The notes: generated from the letters alone by a model not told the origin. A stretch of DNA of 64,000 nt from Ruegeria sp. ANG-S4 (GCF_000814005.1 NZ_JWLK01000004.1:1-64000); one strand, 5' to 3'; shown: positions 16,799 through 25,140, counted from the stretch's first letter. A program made the numbers and translations.

Positions 16799-17323
16799 AT
16801 GGGGCGCGACAAGAAAAACGAGCGCCGTGGTGAACACTGGACCAAGATGGTGCGAAACATGATGGAGGAGCCCGCCTGGCGGGCCCTCTCGTCCACTGCT
16901 CAGGCTCTGTACCCTTGGCTCAGGCTGGAATGGCACGGCGTAGACAATAACAACAATGGCAAGATTTGCTTGAGCGTCAGACAAGCCGCTGAACGTCTGG
17001 GCGTGTCTTACAACACCGCCGCCAAAGGGTTCCGGGAGCTTCAGGCAAAAGGCTTCATTGCCGTTACCCGCCCGCCAAAACTTGGCACCAGTGGCGTCGC
17101 ATCATCTCCGCTGTTCGAGCTAACCGAGATTTCGTTGCCGACGGCGCACGGGGAGTCCGGCCGCAGATTGTACAAGCAGTGGTCTGAAGGTGCAGATTTC
17201 CCTGTGGTAAAAGCCCCGGTTCACAACCCGACAGGCAAGGGCGGAAAAACAAAACCCTGTCTTAAAAACTGCGACGAGACCGTCGTAGATTTTGCGACGA
17301 GAATGACGGAGGCGACGCAATAA
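16799..17323 (+). CDS. winged-helix (HTH) protein, phage replication-like
   Basis: 174-aa protein starting the base after the PC4 stop. Residues about 1-45 (GEHWTKMVRNMMEEPAWRAL, SSTAQALYPWLRLEW) resemble the opening of phage helix-turn-helix replication proteins; residues 57-85 hold a clear HTH (SVRQAAERLGVSYNTAAKGF RELQAKGFI, read as one run). The C-terminal third is low-complexity and basic. Likely a regulator or origin-binding protein of the element; exact role unknown. Confidence 0.7.
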   Translation: MGRDKKNERRGEHWTKMVRNMMEEPAWRALSSTAQALYPWLRLEWHGVDNNNNGKICLSVRQAAERLGVSYNTAAKGFRELQAKGFIAVTRPPKLGTSGVASSPLFELTEISLPTAHGESGRRLYKQWSEGADFPVVKAPVHNPTGKGGKTKPCLKNCDETVVDFATRMTEATQ

Positions 17324-17472
17324 ATGCGACGGGCCGTATCAATATTTGCGACGAAAACACCCGATTTCGGCAAGTCCCCCGTCGCAATATTTAAGTCATC
17401 CTTAATCTACCAGGGGGTCTGGGGGAAACGGACACCTACCGCACCAACAATCCAACAAGCGAGGCATGAGCA

Positions 17473-17916
17473 ATGACGGATGAATCCGAACGAAAAAACG
17501 TAGTCAATACGTACACGGATGAGAGCGGCAAGTTCGCACAAGGTAACCCCGGGAAACCACGCGGAACCCGGCATAGGGTCACGCGGGCGGTTGAGGAACT
17601 GCTAGAGGGTCAATCTGAGGCAATCACTCAAAAGGCCGTTGAGTTGGCGCTTGAGGGCGACAGCACTGCTCTACGTCTGTGCCTGGAACGGATAGCGCCC
17701 ACCAGAAAGGACGCGCCGGTAAACTTTGAGCTTCCACCTATCCAGAACGCACAGGACGCGTCTGAAGCTGCTCAGGCGGTCCTACAGGCCGTATCACAAG
17801 GCGAAGTAACCCCGCTTGAAGGTGCAACCGTCATGGGGTTGGTTGAGCAGTTTCGGCGGGTGCTGGAGATGACCGAACTTGAACACCGGATCACGGCATT
17901 GGAGGCAAAGAAATGA
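17473..17916 (+). CDS. DUF5681 family protein
   Basis: 147 aa. The N-terminus FAQGNPGKPRGTRHRVTRAV EELLEG and the centre ALRLCLERIAPTRKD are the hallmarks of DUF5681, a family found beside terminase-like and regulatory genes in integrated phages and islands. The C-terminus has a short coiled coil (FRRVLEMTELEHRITALEAK). Possibly DNA-binding, function not established. Its stop overlaps the next ATG by 4 bases. Confidence 0.8.
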   Translation: MTDESERKNVVNTYTDESGKFAQGNPGKPRGTRHRVTRAVEELLEGQSEAITQKAVELALEGDSTALRLCLERIAPTRKDAPVNFELPPIQNAQDASEAAQAVLQAVSQGEVTPLEGATVMGLVEQFRRVLEMTELEHRITALEAKK

Positions 17917-18233
17917 GCGTGAAGAACAGAGTCAAAAAGCTGGAAATACGTTCATCGGATAGATTCAAGGTTATTTGCCCGACGGTTTCCTTCCTGGACG
18001 AAAACGGAACTGTGCTTGAGCGCTCCAATGAATTTGTACGGCGTGAGCAATTGGACGAGTTGGCTCGGTCCGCGCTTTTCTCGGTATCGGGCATGGAAAC
18101 ACGCAACGTTGTGCGAGAAGAAGGCGAGAGCCTCTCTGGCTTCAAATCGCGTATTACTGATGCCACACGGGAGATGTACGCCGCATCCGACAAGAAGGGC
18201 ATCTGGGTTTATTGGGGCGCAAAGCGGCTCTAA
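17913..18233 (+). CDS. hypothetical island protein, paralogue of the broken gene downstream
   Basis: 106 aa, ATGA-coupled to the DUF5681 gene. Begins MSVKNRVKKLEIRSSDRFKV, then VSFLDENGTVLERS, then a charged domain ending KKGIWVYWGAKRL. The first 37 residues match in layout the start of the next gene (18247), so the pair looks like a duplication. No known family. Confidence 0.65.
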   Translation: MSVKNRVKKLEIRSSDRFKVICPTVSFLDENGTVLERSNEFVRREQLDELARSALFSVSGMETRNVVREEGESLSGFKSRITDATREMYAASDKKGIWVYWGAKRL

Positions 18234-18246
18234 GGGGGTAAGGGAA

Positions 18247-18633
18247 ATGAGCGTACGTAAAAGACTGGAAAGGCTTGAGAAAGTATCTCCGAAAGGCCCA
18301 ATCTTGGTTTTGCCTGATGTTGAGTTTTACTCCCGAGATGGACGGCTGGTGCATAGCGTCTGAGGTCTTTGTCGTACACCTGATGATTTCTCAGGAAGGC
18401 TGGAACCTGTCATTTTCTGTGCTACAGCCAAAATCGACGGCTTGGAAGACATCAAAGTCGAGCGGTTTGATGATGAAGAGTTTAGAGACCTCAGTAATCG
18501 CCTAAACAAGGAATGCGAAAACGCACTCAGAAGCGAAAACAAAGCCGGTTCTTGCCTACTGCTGGTTGGCAATTCGCATGTCATTGAACGCAGGATGGCT
18601 TGCGATGCATGTTCGGCTTTGTCAGCATCCTGA
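18247..18633 (+). pseudogene. duplicate island gene interrupted by an in-frame TGA
   Basis: ATG 18247 (ribosome site AAGGGGGTAAGGG) opens MSVRKRLERLEKVSPKGP and runs 38 codons to TGA at 18361-18363. The same frame then stays open for another 90 codons to 18633, including LPDVEFYSRDGRLVHSV before the stop and GLEDIKVERFDDEEFRDLSN after it. One stop in an otherwise open 128-codon frame is best read as a nonsense mutation in a paralogue of the 17913 gene. Translation of the second half from ATG 18442 is possible but has no clear ribosome site. Confidence 0.6.
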
Positions 18634-18657
18634 TGAAGGTATATTTTGGAGAAATTT

Positions 18658-19122
18658 ATGTTGAAAGAACTTCAATTGGCTGAGATTGGATCGCTTAGGG
18701 GCGAAGTGAATTCTGTAATCGACAGAATGAATGGCAACGAAAACTTCTCTGCAGGAACAGTGTCTGCAATCTTTGCCTTCATTTTGTCGACAGAAACAAC
18801 CTTGATTAGTCTGGTACTTGCCCTTTTGTCTTTGGTCATCGTGTTCATTGGAATTCGCAGGTATTCTGAGCTTCGCGCTCACGCGCGCAAGTTGGACGAA
18901 TACCTGAAGGCGACAGAGCTTGACCTGTCGGACAGTGGAGGATGGACAGTCCATTACTACCGCTCGATTGAAGGTAGTTCCTCTGGCGGGTACTCTGAAA
19001 CCAGATACGTTTTTTGGATCGCGATGGGTGTAATCTGTGCTCTGGGAACTGTTTACGTGGGATACTCAGTAATTTCTGAATCGGAGGTCATAGCTTCTAA
19101 AGATCCGGCTACCGATGACTAA
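18658..19122 (+). CDS. two-helix membrane protein of unknown function
   Basis: 154 aa from ATG 18658 (GGAG 6 bases upstream). N-terminal soluble helix (LAEIGSLRGEVNSVIDRMN), first membrane helix TLISLVLALLSLVIVFIGIR (about residues 50-69), a cytosolic or periplasmic loop of about 50 residues with RAHARKLDEYLKATELDL, then a second membrane helix FWIAMGVICALGTVYVGYSV (about 121-140). No family recognised. It sits alone 24 bases after the broken gene. Confidence 0.65.
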   Translation: MLKELQLAEIGSLRGEVNSVIDRMNGNENFSAGTVSAIFAFILSTETTLISLVLALLSLVIVFIGIRRYSELRAHARKLDEYLKATELDLSDSGGWTVHYYRSIEGSSSGGYSETRYVFWIAMGVICALGTVYVGYSVISESEVIASKDPATDD

Positions 19123-19471
19123 ACTACTGAATTGAGTTTCCCAAAGCGTGACGCACATGGTCTTCAACGCGGCAAAAACGGATTGGTACGACGCGCCGAA
19201 CTCGTACCCCCTAATGAAATCGCTAAACCCCATTATGACGCGCCGCGTCACCTTAACCCGACGGGTTCAGTAGCCGGTTAACCTGGATGTGCTCGAAAAT
19301 AACTCACGTTGCCAGTTGATGAGGGGGCAAAGCGACAACGCGCGCCGTTGGTGAGTGGTAAAAGTAAAAATAGTTCAAACGTCTTCGCTGCCAAAATCAG
19401 CTTCACCTACGAACAAATCGGCGAAGAACCGGTCAAATAAGGAGAAGAAACACTGACCAGGGCGAATACTA
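19123..19471. other. intergenic region in the island
   Basis: 349 bases with no credible gene on either strand. Contains short direct and inverted GC-rich patches (GACGCGCCGCGTC near 19236) but no terminator that I can defend. Confidence 0.35.
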
Positions 19472-19669
19472 TCAATCGACGCTAATGGCCTCTAAATCCG
19501 GGTTCGGATGCAGTGTTGCGGCATTTAACGTAGGATCATCGAGCGTATTTATAGTGATGCAAACGTAAGAGTTCACAAACTTACGGATTGAGTTTGCGGT
19601 GGCGAACATACCTTCCGCTTTCAATCTGAGCTCTATTTCATTTGCGTTCCGTAAGAACTCGTCATCCAT
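19472..19669 (-). CDS. small hypothetical protein
   Basis: 65 aa, acidic helix first (MDDEFLRNANEIELRLKAEG) then a hydrophobic-polar region SYVCITINTLDDPTLNAATL. Protein-like composition, weak ribosome site, no known family. It lies 72 bases downstream of the second recombinase on the same strand. Confidence 0.4.
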   Translation of the reverse strand: MDDEFLRNANEIELRLKAEGMFATANSIRKFVNSYVCITINTLDDPTLNAATLHPNPDLEAISVD

Positions 19670-19741
19670 AACAGCAATTCCATTCCAAGTCTGAGAAAGC
19701 AGTTTGACCCGAACTCCTTAACAAAAGGTAAGCCTAAGACT

Positions 19742-21169
19742 TTACCTCTCGGATAACTCGTCTTCTCGTTGTCTAAGAATCTCGACTACTGTCCCTTGAG
19801 CTCTGCTATAGTTCTTCTGAGGCCAGGACCAACTGGGCTCCTCAATGCCCTGAAGGGTGTTTCGAAGGTCAACAAGTCGCGGGTCTTCGCGGGCCTCTTT
19901 CAGAGGAACGAACCTACGCGAAATCTCTGACTCAATGGAGTGGCAGCAAAGGTGGCCATAGGTTCTGCTGACCGTATCGGTGTTTGAATGGCCAAGTTGC
20001 CTTGCAACGATTGCCAGTGGCGTACCCGCCTGCACCAACTGACTAGCGTAAGTGTGCCTTAGGCCATGAAAAACAAATCCATCCGGCAAACCAGCGCGCC
20101 GAACTGCGTCCTTGAACAGGTGTTTATGGCATCCGGTCCATGCCTTCCCGGACGACATTCTAAACACCAAATCTTCTTCGTCTAAGTCTTCAGCTTGATC
20201 CAAGAAAAAGGACATGCCTTCTTCGGGCAAGATTACATAGCGCCCGCGATAGCTCTTCATTGGCGCTACGTAGATGCCGAATACGTGTCCGCCAACATCA
20301 CGCGCCTTGAGCCTTGCCAGTTCCGAGACACGACACCCTGTGTATAGGGCAGCCTGAACCAAAAGAGCCAAATCTGGTCGACTGGAAGCAACCAAGCGCT
20401 TCGCTTGTGCCCGGGTAAGGAAAAACTGGCGAGGTGTGTCTGCGTGGGGAAGTCTCCGCAACACCCGCCATGAGCGTTCGCTTTCGACATCACCGTTTTC
20501 CCACGACATCTCGACAGCAGTTCTGAGGATACCGATAACGGTATTGAGCGTCTTCTTTCGCTTCCTCAACTGTTCAAAACTCAATGCCTCAATCCGAGTT
20601 TTTGGACCTTGAAACTGGTTACCTCTTTTTGGAGCCGCCTCAAGTACATCAGTACAAAATCGTAAGAAAACCGAATGATTGAGCTCTTCAACGGGTAGAT
20701 TGCCTATTCTCGGAATTATGTGATGGTTGATTAGGGACAGAGATGTCTCAAAATAGGTTTTTGCAGCGGCTATACGTTTCCATTCGACGAAGCCGTGCAT
20801 TGCGTCACCAATGGTGAAGCGCTCGTTGGTCTTCTGGTACTTAAGCGTCGAGTTTGTGCCGACCGGGTATGGTTGCGAAGCAATCGCCCTGATTTCTGGT
20901 AGGTCGAACCAATGCCTCACGAGCACTAACGCTTCGTTGTAGTTCATTCCGTCGGCATGTATCGGTGCAAGCTTTCCGATGCGCGTTTGTCTATACTTCC
21001 CATCCTTTCTTCGAATGCGCGCCGCCCAATAGCAGTCACCTGAAGGCAGCTTCGCGACTCCGATATGACGACAAAACTCCAATATGTTCCAGTACGGGCT
21101 TCGCCGCGCTTGCAGATTGGCTACGTTGTCTTCGCATGACAAATCGGGGGCATGTTTTGAGTTATTCAC
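19742..21169 (-). CDS. second tyrosine-type recombinase
   Basis: 475 aa from the GTG at 21169, chosen because GGAG lies 7 bases upstream; the open frame extends further but without a ribosome site. Catalytic residues are complete: Arg in TGCRVSELARLKARDV (about 280), Lys near 305 (PMKSY), HGLRH (368-372), His in QLGHSNTDTVSR (394) and Tyr 404 (RTYGHL). An N-terminal arm-binding region (RRKDGKYRQTRIGKLAPIHA) and a SAM-like core-binding domain precede it. It is clearly different from the integrase at 14111. It may be the integrase of a second element nested or joined here; its own attachment sites are not evident. Confidence 0.88.
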   Translation of the reverse strand: MNNSKHAPDLSCEDNVANLQARRSPYWNILEFCRHIGVAKLPSGDCYWAARIRRKDGKYRQTRIGKLAPIHADGMNYNEALVLVRHWFDLPEIRAIASQPYPVGTNSTLKYQKTNERFTIGDAMHGFVEWKRIAAAKTYFETSLSLINHHIIPRIGNLPVEELNHSVFLRFCTDVLEAAPKRGNQFQGPKTRIEALSFEQLRKRKKTLNTVIGILRTAVEMSWENGDVESERSWRVLRRLPHADTPRQFFLTRAQAKRLVASSRPDLALLVQAALYTGCRVSELARLKARDVGGHVFGIYVAPMKSYRGRYVILPEEGMSFFLDQAEDLDEEDLVFRMSSGKAWTGCHKHLFKDAVRRAGLPDGFVFHGLRHTYASQLVQAGTPLAIVARQLGHSNTDTVSRTYGHLCCHSIESEISRRFVPLKEAREDPRLVDLRNTLQGIEEPSWSWPQKNYSRAQGTVVEILRQREDELSER

Positions 21170-21392
21170 GGGTGCTCTCCATGTGCTGCTTGTAGTGTTT
21201 CTGTTTACCCCCACTGAATCGCTTGCACTTAGGTTCATTAGAATAAAGAGAAAAAGGCCCGACCAGTTTGGCCGGGCGAGTACCGAGGGTAACCTTGATA
21301 AAGCCAACGGCTACGAGCTTTCATAAATTTTAAGTAAGCGCGAAACCCTTTTAGGTCCAAAATTCGTCCAAGACGGGGCGATCGATAATAAC

Positions 21393-21884
21393 CTAAACAG
21401 GCCACTCCTCATCCACGATAGTAGCGCGAGACCCAACGATATAGTTTGAGTAGCTACACCCTGTCTCTCTGGCTTGGTGGAATATCTGCATAGCTCGATT
21501 AAAGCGCTTCGGAACCGTCAGTTTCCCACTGGAGAGAAGGGGTAGATCGCATCTGCCGCCATCAACGGAAACATAAGAGCACGAGTAGATCAACGAGCCG
21601 CTGAAAAGAAAATCGGCACGGCGAAGCGTTGCTTTCTTGTCTGAAAAACCCGTTGCCCAATCTTCGTTGAATTCTTCTTCTTCTATTCGGCCCATGGCGA
21701 CGGAAATCCGCACATCGTCTCTGAACACAAGCAAACTGGTCGGCTTCTCCGCCAAAAGGTAAGGCGGCTCCTCCAAGGGATCATTGAGCTGCTGAATTTC
21801 GGCCAGATAGGGCGGCAATACCTCAACGCGCCACGCGTCTGGTTTGCTCCGCTCAATCATTGAAAAGTACTTCGTCATTCTCAT
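21393..21884 (-). CDS. hypothetical island protein
   Basis: 163 aa, soluble, acidic in the middle (MGRIEEEEFNEDWATGFSDK). Ends with a segment carrying several Cys and aromatic residues (ARETGCSYSNYIVGS). No recognised domain. It stands alone upstream of the second recombinase on the same strand; co-transcription is possible but 223 bases separate them. Confidence 0.55.
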   Translation of the reverse strand: MRMTKYFSMIERSKPDAWRVEVLPPYLAEIQQLNDPLEEPPYLLAEKPTSLLVFRDDVRISVAMGRIEEEEFNEDWATGFSDKKATLRRADFLFSGSLIYSCSYVSVDGGRCDLPLLSSGKLTVPKRFNRAMQIFHQARETGCSYSNYIVGSRATIVDEEWPV

Positions 21885-22038
21885 CGAATCGGGGTCCTAC
21901 ATCTGAGTTCGAAAGTCTCAAATTGGGATAAATCTCAGCCACAATAACGGCAGAAAACACGCAAAAGCTGACAAAAGAGAAGCAAAGCCTTCCCCACAAA
22001 CACTAAAGGAAGGCAACCGGCAACGAACCTGAACTGAT

Positions 22039-22245
22039 ATGGCAGCCCCAAAGACAAAACCAACAAAGCTACAGCAAGACCAAACACGCGCTGCGATCCA
22101 GACAACTCAGCTTGTAAAACGCTTACAGCACTTTGCCTTAGGCGAAAACGACGTGGAGATAGACTCAGTAAGCATTCACTTACTGCCATTGACCCTGCAC
22201 ATCCTGCCAATACCGGTTTTGTCACCTTGTGCTCCCCATTTCTGA
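22039..22245 (+). CDS. small phage-like protein, probably truncated
   Basis: 68 aa. The first 45 residues (KPTKLQQDQTRAAIQTTQLV KRLQHFALGEN, read as one run) match small proteins found next to phage terminase genes. The rest (HLLPLTLHILPIPVLSPCAP) is proline-rich and unlike them, while an alternate frame continues with a more family-like SKHSLTAID. I read this as a fragment with a frameshift. Confidence 0.4.
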   Translation: MAAPKTKPTKLQQDQTRAAIQTTQLVKRLQHFALGENDVEIDSVSIHLLPLTLHILPIPVLSPCAPHF

Positions 22246-22289
22246 GGTTCATCTGCGAGCGGCATCAATTTGCAAGGAAAGATTTTCTG

Positions 22290-22628
22290 GTGCTGAGCGA
22301 AGAAAATGAACGGAAGTACAAGCTTCGCGTAGAACTCGGGGAAATCCTGAGACGAAACCGTGAAGCCGCTGGTTTAACTCAGTTGCAACTGTCGAGGGCA
22401 ATTGGCCTTCCCGGTTCGCGAATTGTCACCCATTACGAAAGGGCAAAATCCCCGATTCCGCCGAGAAAATGGCGTCCTATCGCTAAGGCATTGGGAATGA
22501 AGCCGTTCCCTTGGGTTATGAAGTGCGCCGCGGCTTATTGCCCAGACATCTACGTGCAACTGTTTTTGAACACAGACCCTAGCGAGGCGTCCCGCCTTTT
22601 GAACGGTCTTCACGCATCAAATGACTAA
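22290..22628 (+). CDS. XRE-type helix-turn-helix regulator
   Basis: 112 aa from the GTG at 22290 (AAGGAAAG 8 bases upstream). HTH at about residues 15-60: LGEILRRNREAAGLTQLQLS, RAIGLPGSRIVTHYER. The C-terminal half is helical (PWVMKCAAAYCPDIYVQLFL). The family typically represses phage or island genes or acts as an antitoxin-type regulator. No toxin-like partner is adjacent. Longer open frame exists upstream to 22227 but lacks a ribosome site. Confidence 0.75.
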   Translation: MLSEENERKYKLRVELGEILRRNREAAGLTQLQLSRAIGLPGSRIVTHYERAKSPIPPRKWRPIAKALGMKPFPWVMKCAAAYCPDIYVQLFLNTDPSEASRLLNGLHASND

Positions 22629-22649
22629 CGGCGCATGTGCGCCGCTGGC

Positions 22650-23150
22650 CTAGTTAGCACTGTCCTCACTGGTAACAGAGGGGGCAGTGTTTATTACGAA
22701 GTGGTCGCGGATCGCGCCATTGAGTGCCGCTTGAAGGAATGTGGCAAACACCCACTCTGTCTGGCGAAAGGCGGCTAGGGTCGCGGCAAATTCCGTGGCC
22801 TTCATTCGCGTCTTAGTTGGGACTGACCGGTCCTTAGCGACTTGGATCAGGTATTCATCAGCATCGAAGTAATCGTATTGGTCCCCAGTTGGCATCTTGG
22901 CCCTTTGGACGTCTACCAGGATCATTTGCCGTAACTTTTTGCGAGCGATCCAGTTGAGTAGGGCTGTGACTATTGCCGTCTTAGCGCCGAATAGGGTGGG
23001 CGCAACGCAGAAGAAGGCGAGGGCGATCCCAAATGTCAGTTGCGGGCTGCGGAATTCAAAAAAGTAAGCGCAAAGAAGTGATAGGGCGACGTTAATCATT
23101 AATGAAAGTGTGCCTCTGATTAATAGTCCGTTTCGGATTGACCGTTTCAT
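22650..23150 (-). CDS. membrane protein of unknown function
   Basis: 166 aa with two hydrophobic segments (GTLSLMINVALSLLCAYFFE about 13-32; TFGIALAFFCVAPTLFGAKT about 39-58), then a soluble C-terminal domain of about 90 residues rich in charged helices. The C-terminus ends in a Ser/Glu/Asp tail. It converges with the XRE gene (22 bases between stops). No known family. Confidence 0.6.
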   Translation of the reverse strand: MKRSIRNGLLIRGTLSLMINVALSLLCAYFFEFRSPQLTFGIALAFFCVAPTLFGAKTAIVTALLNWIARKKLRQMILVDVQRAKMPTGDQYDYFDADEYLIQVAKDRSVPTKTRMKATEFAATLAAFRQTEWVFATFLQAALNGAIRDHFVINTAPSVTSEDSAN

Positions 23151-23290
23151 AGCTTGTCTGTCTTCTTTTCTATGAGGGAAAAACTCACTCGCTAGTTAAC
23201 GATTTCCTAGCTATCCACGGGGCAAGCCCCAGCTAGGCGCAGTCAAAGCCAAACAGGCGGCAAATTCTGCCGTTTGGATGGCGCATGGAC

Positions 23291-23324
23291 AAAAAAGAGG
23301 CCGCGCTAACCCAAGCGCGACCTC
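23291..23324 (-). terminator. Rho-independent terminator
   Basis: On the minus strand the 11-bp arms GAGGTCGCGCT and AGCGCGGCCTC (one T-G mismatch-type pair) form a hairpin followed by six T. It lies 16 bases after the stop of the small secreted-protein gene at 23340 and clearly ends it. Confidence 0.85.
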
Positions 23325-23339
23325 TAGTAGTGTCGAATA

Positions 23340-23525
23340 TCAGTGGCAGTGGTAGGGTTGCCTTCCCGCATGGCAACACTGGCCGCGAGGACTATCTTTA
23401 CGACATCCACCGCCGTGTTCGACATCTTCGACGTGAGTGGTAAAGCCATTTGGCATGGCGTGGGCACCGACACTCAAAAACATGGCGGCGCTGACTGCAA
23501 AAGCGCAGGCGTTTAGGGTTTTCAT
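23340..23525 (-). CDS. small exported Cys/His-rich protein
   Basis: 61 aa with a signal peptide (NACAFAVSAAMFLSVGAHA, cut after about residue 22) and a mature part of about 38 residues that is rich in His and Cys: HVEDVEHGGGCRKDSPRGQC, then CHAGRQPYHCH at the end. The same Cys/His end module is known to me from the tails of some periplasmic nuclease-type proteins. Likely a metal-binding or disulphide-stabilised mini-protein. Followed by a strong terminator, so a single-gene unit. Confidence 0.65.
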   Translation of the reverse strand: MKTLNACAFAVSAAMFLSVGAHAMPNGFTTHVEDVEHGGGCRKDSPRGQCCHAGRQPYHCH

Positions 23526-23659
23526 TCTAGTCCTCTTCTGAGCAAAAAGCGCTCAATTCTTCTTGGGTTAGTAGGTCAAACCTGTTCACGCCAAGATTGA
23601 AACCACAAGGCGCACAACGCGCCAAAAGGGGGGCATAAACTGCCTCACAACCTGACTGC

Positions 23660-23684
23660 GGCCCTGCTTTTGCGGGGCCTTTTC
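23660..23684 (+). terminator. Rho-independent terminator without an obvious gene before it
   Basis: GGCCCTGC, TTTT loop, GCGGGGCC, then TTTTC: an 8-bp stem with one G-U pair and a U tract on the plus strand. No plus-strand gene is found in the 1 kb upstream, so either an RNA gene or a deleted gene preceded it. Confidence 0.7.
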
Positions 23685-23699
23685 TATTGGGGAAAGACA

Positions 23700-23945
23700 G
23701 TGGACTTAAACTGGTCACCCTTTGCGGTGGGCGGCGCTGCCGCTCGTCCTGACAGCGTCACAGGAATTCAACCTGCTTTCGCGGTATCTTGTCGGAGAGA
23801 TGTCAGACAACGAGAGACGTGCAAATCGTTTGTGCAGGGCAATTCTGGCCACAACCTGAAAAACCCGCAATTCCCGCTAAGTTGCCCTCGATTTCTGCCA
23901 GTGGTTAACAATCTCATTGTGATACTGGCCAGCATCTCTACGTAA
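23700..23945 (+). pseudogene. possible decayed phage-type gene
   Basis: 81 codons from the GTG at 23700 (GGGGAAAG upstream). The opening DLNWSPFAVGGAAARPDSVT looks like the N-terminus of phage-type lysis/peptidase proteins that I remember, but the sequence becomes unlike protein after about 30 residues. A second frame (23722-23868) gives SRYLVGEMSDNERRANRLCR. This suggests a frameshifted remnant. Weak call. Confidence 0.3.
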
Positions 23946-24064
23946 AGCCTGCCCGCGAATTGAGCGCGGATGACAAGTTAGAATGAAATGGCAGGCGAAA
24001 TGACTGACGAAGCATCGAGCGATAGCTCGGGAGTAAGATTTATGACCTTTGGGCCGGGTCAAAA

Positions 24065-24904
24065 ATGATTGGAATTCGAAAAAAGGTTGCGGAACCCAAA
24101 AAGATAGAAACCGAACAGCCACAGCCAAAAATCGTCATCATTGGCGGATTCCCGAGGGCAGGGACACGACAATTCTGCAATTTGGTCAACTATGTTCCGG
24201 GCTGCAACATCCAAGGTGAAATGGATGCCGGACCATACGCGCACCTCGCTGAACTTGTCCGAGAGACAGACCGGATCCACAAGGGGAAAACGGAAGGTGG
24301 CGGTCTCATAGCGAGGAAGAATTACTTCGATAGGCGCACCGAGGCAGTTTTTGAGTCCTATCGTTTGTTCTCAAAATCCCGCAAAAATACCAGACCCAAT
24401 TGGGATGAGGTCACCATTACTGGCCTGAAAAAACCTTTGGTGGAGTTGAGCTATCGGCACACGAAAGCGTTGTTCCAGCCGTCGCATGAGTCAGTGCTGC
24501 ACTTCTACTGCCTTCGCCGCGTCTACCCTAATTTCAACTCGCTGGCAGGTGCGTTCGACTACACTGTTTCGCATTACATAAAGAGGCTGTCCGAATCCAT
24601 CGTTGGCCTACAAGAAATGGCGGAGGACGACTTTTTCGAAGTTAGGCCGCTTTTTCTCGATGAATTCATAAAATCAGATGGTCCAGCTTGGGTGCAAAAG
24701 AACCTCTATGATCCCATGGGCGTGAGCATGCCTCGGGAAGAGATCGAAAGGGCCATAGAAAAAACACGCGGCTCCAACAGAACCCCCGACGAAAAAAGAC
24801 GGGCTGGCACAACCAGACGTGAGGCGAATGCGCTGTCTTTAGATGAAGGGTTTATGGACAAAATCCAGTGGCTTGAGGACTACTTCAAGGTTTCGCTTCT
24901 ATGA
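24065..24904 (+). CDS. sulfotransferase-like P-loop protein
   Basis: 279 aa. The motif IIGGFPRAGTRQFCNLVN near residues 25-42 is the phosphosulfate-binding (PSB) loop of sulfotransferases, a PAPS-dependent transferase fold. A family-typical helix-rich core follows (FDYTVSHYIKRLSESI). The C-terminal 70 residues are charged (PDEKRRAGTTRREAN). The acceptor is unknown. It is ATGA-coupled to a membrane-protein gene at 24901, which itself overlaps a third gene; together they look like one three-gene unit. Ribosome site is weak. Confidence 0.6.
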   Translation: MIGIRKKVAEPKKIETEQPQPKIVIIGGFPRAGTRQFCNLVNYVPGCNIQGEMDAGPYAHLAELVRETDRIHKGKTEGGGLIARKNYFDRRTEAVFESYRLFSKSRKNTRPNWDEVTITGLKKPLVELSYRHTKALFQPSHESVLHFYCLRRVYPNFNSLAGAFDYTVSHYIKRLSESIVGLQEMAEDDFFEVRPLFLDEFIKSDGPAWVQKNLYDPMGVSMPREEIERAIEKTRGSNRTPDEKRRAGTTRREANALSLDEGFMDKIQWLEDYFKVSLL

Positions 24905-25140
24905 AGGACTGGCTCTGGCTGTTGGCGGCGTTGGTTTTTGCCTTCGCTTTGCCGTTCTTGTTCGGGAGCCTGGAAGCGACGGCATCAACAGTATTTGGGT
25001 TTTTGGTTTTCTGGTCGATGGCAATTGCCACTGCCTGTTTCTTTCTTTTTCTCCCCCAGATTTATCAGAGGTTTTTTAGATGGAAGCTATCGAAATTATT
25101 GGGATCATCGAGGGTGGGAAATGACTACCGGAATAAATGA
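24901..25140 (+). CDS. small two-helix membrane protein
   Basis: 79 aa with two helices (WLWLLAALVFAFALPFLFGS about 4-23; FGFLVFWSMAIATACFFLFL about 32-51) and a basic tail (RFFRWKLSKLLGSSRVGNDY). Starts inside the stop of the P-loop gene and overlaps the next gene by 20 bases. Its helices, basic loop and place suggest an inner-membrane partner of its neighbours. No family recognised. Confidence 0.6.
   Translation: MKDWLWLLAALVFAFALPFLFGSLEATASTVFGFLVFWSMAIATACFFLFLPQIYQRFFRWKLSKLLGSSRVGNDYRNK

Larger units (their letters stand above)
23526..24064. other. intergenic region with terminator and decayed gene
   Basis: 539 bases holding a plus-strand terminator (23660-23684), a short possible gene start at 23700 that looks like a remnant, and nothing else that I can support. 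Confidence 0.4.

Noticed and set aside
18361-18363. TGA as selenocysteine
   Set aside because: No redox context, no SECIS-like stem seen after the TGA, and an intact paralogue lies next to it; nonsense mutation is simpler.
23527-23718. 63-aa minus-strand frame
   Set aside because: Spans the plus-strand terminator stem; no ribosome site; unlike protein.
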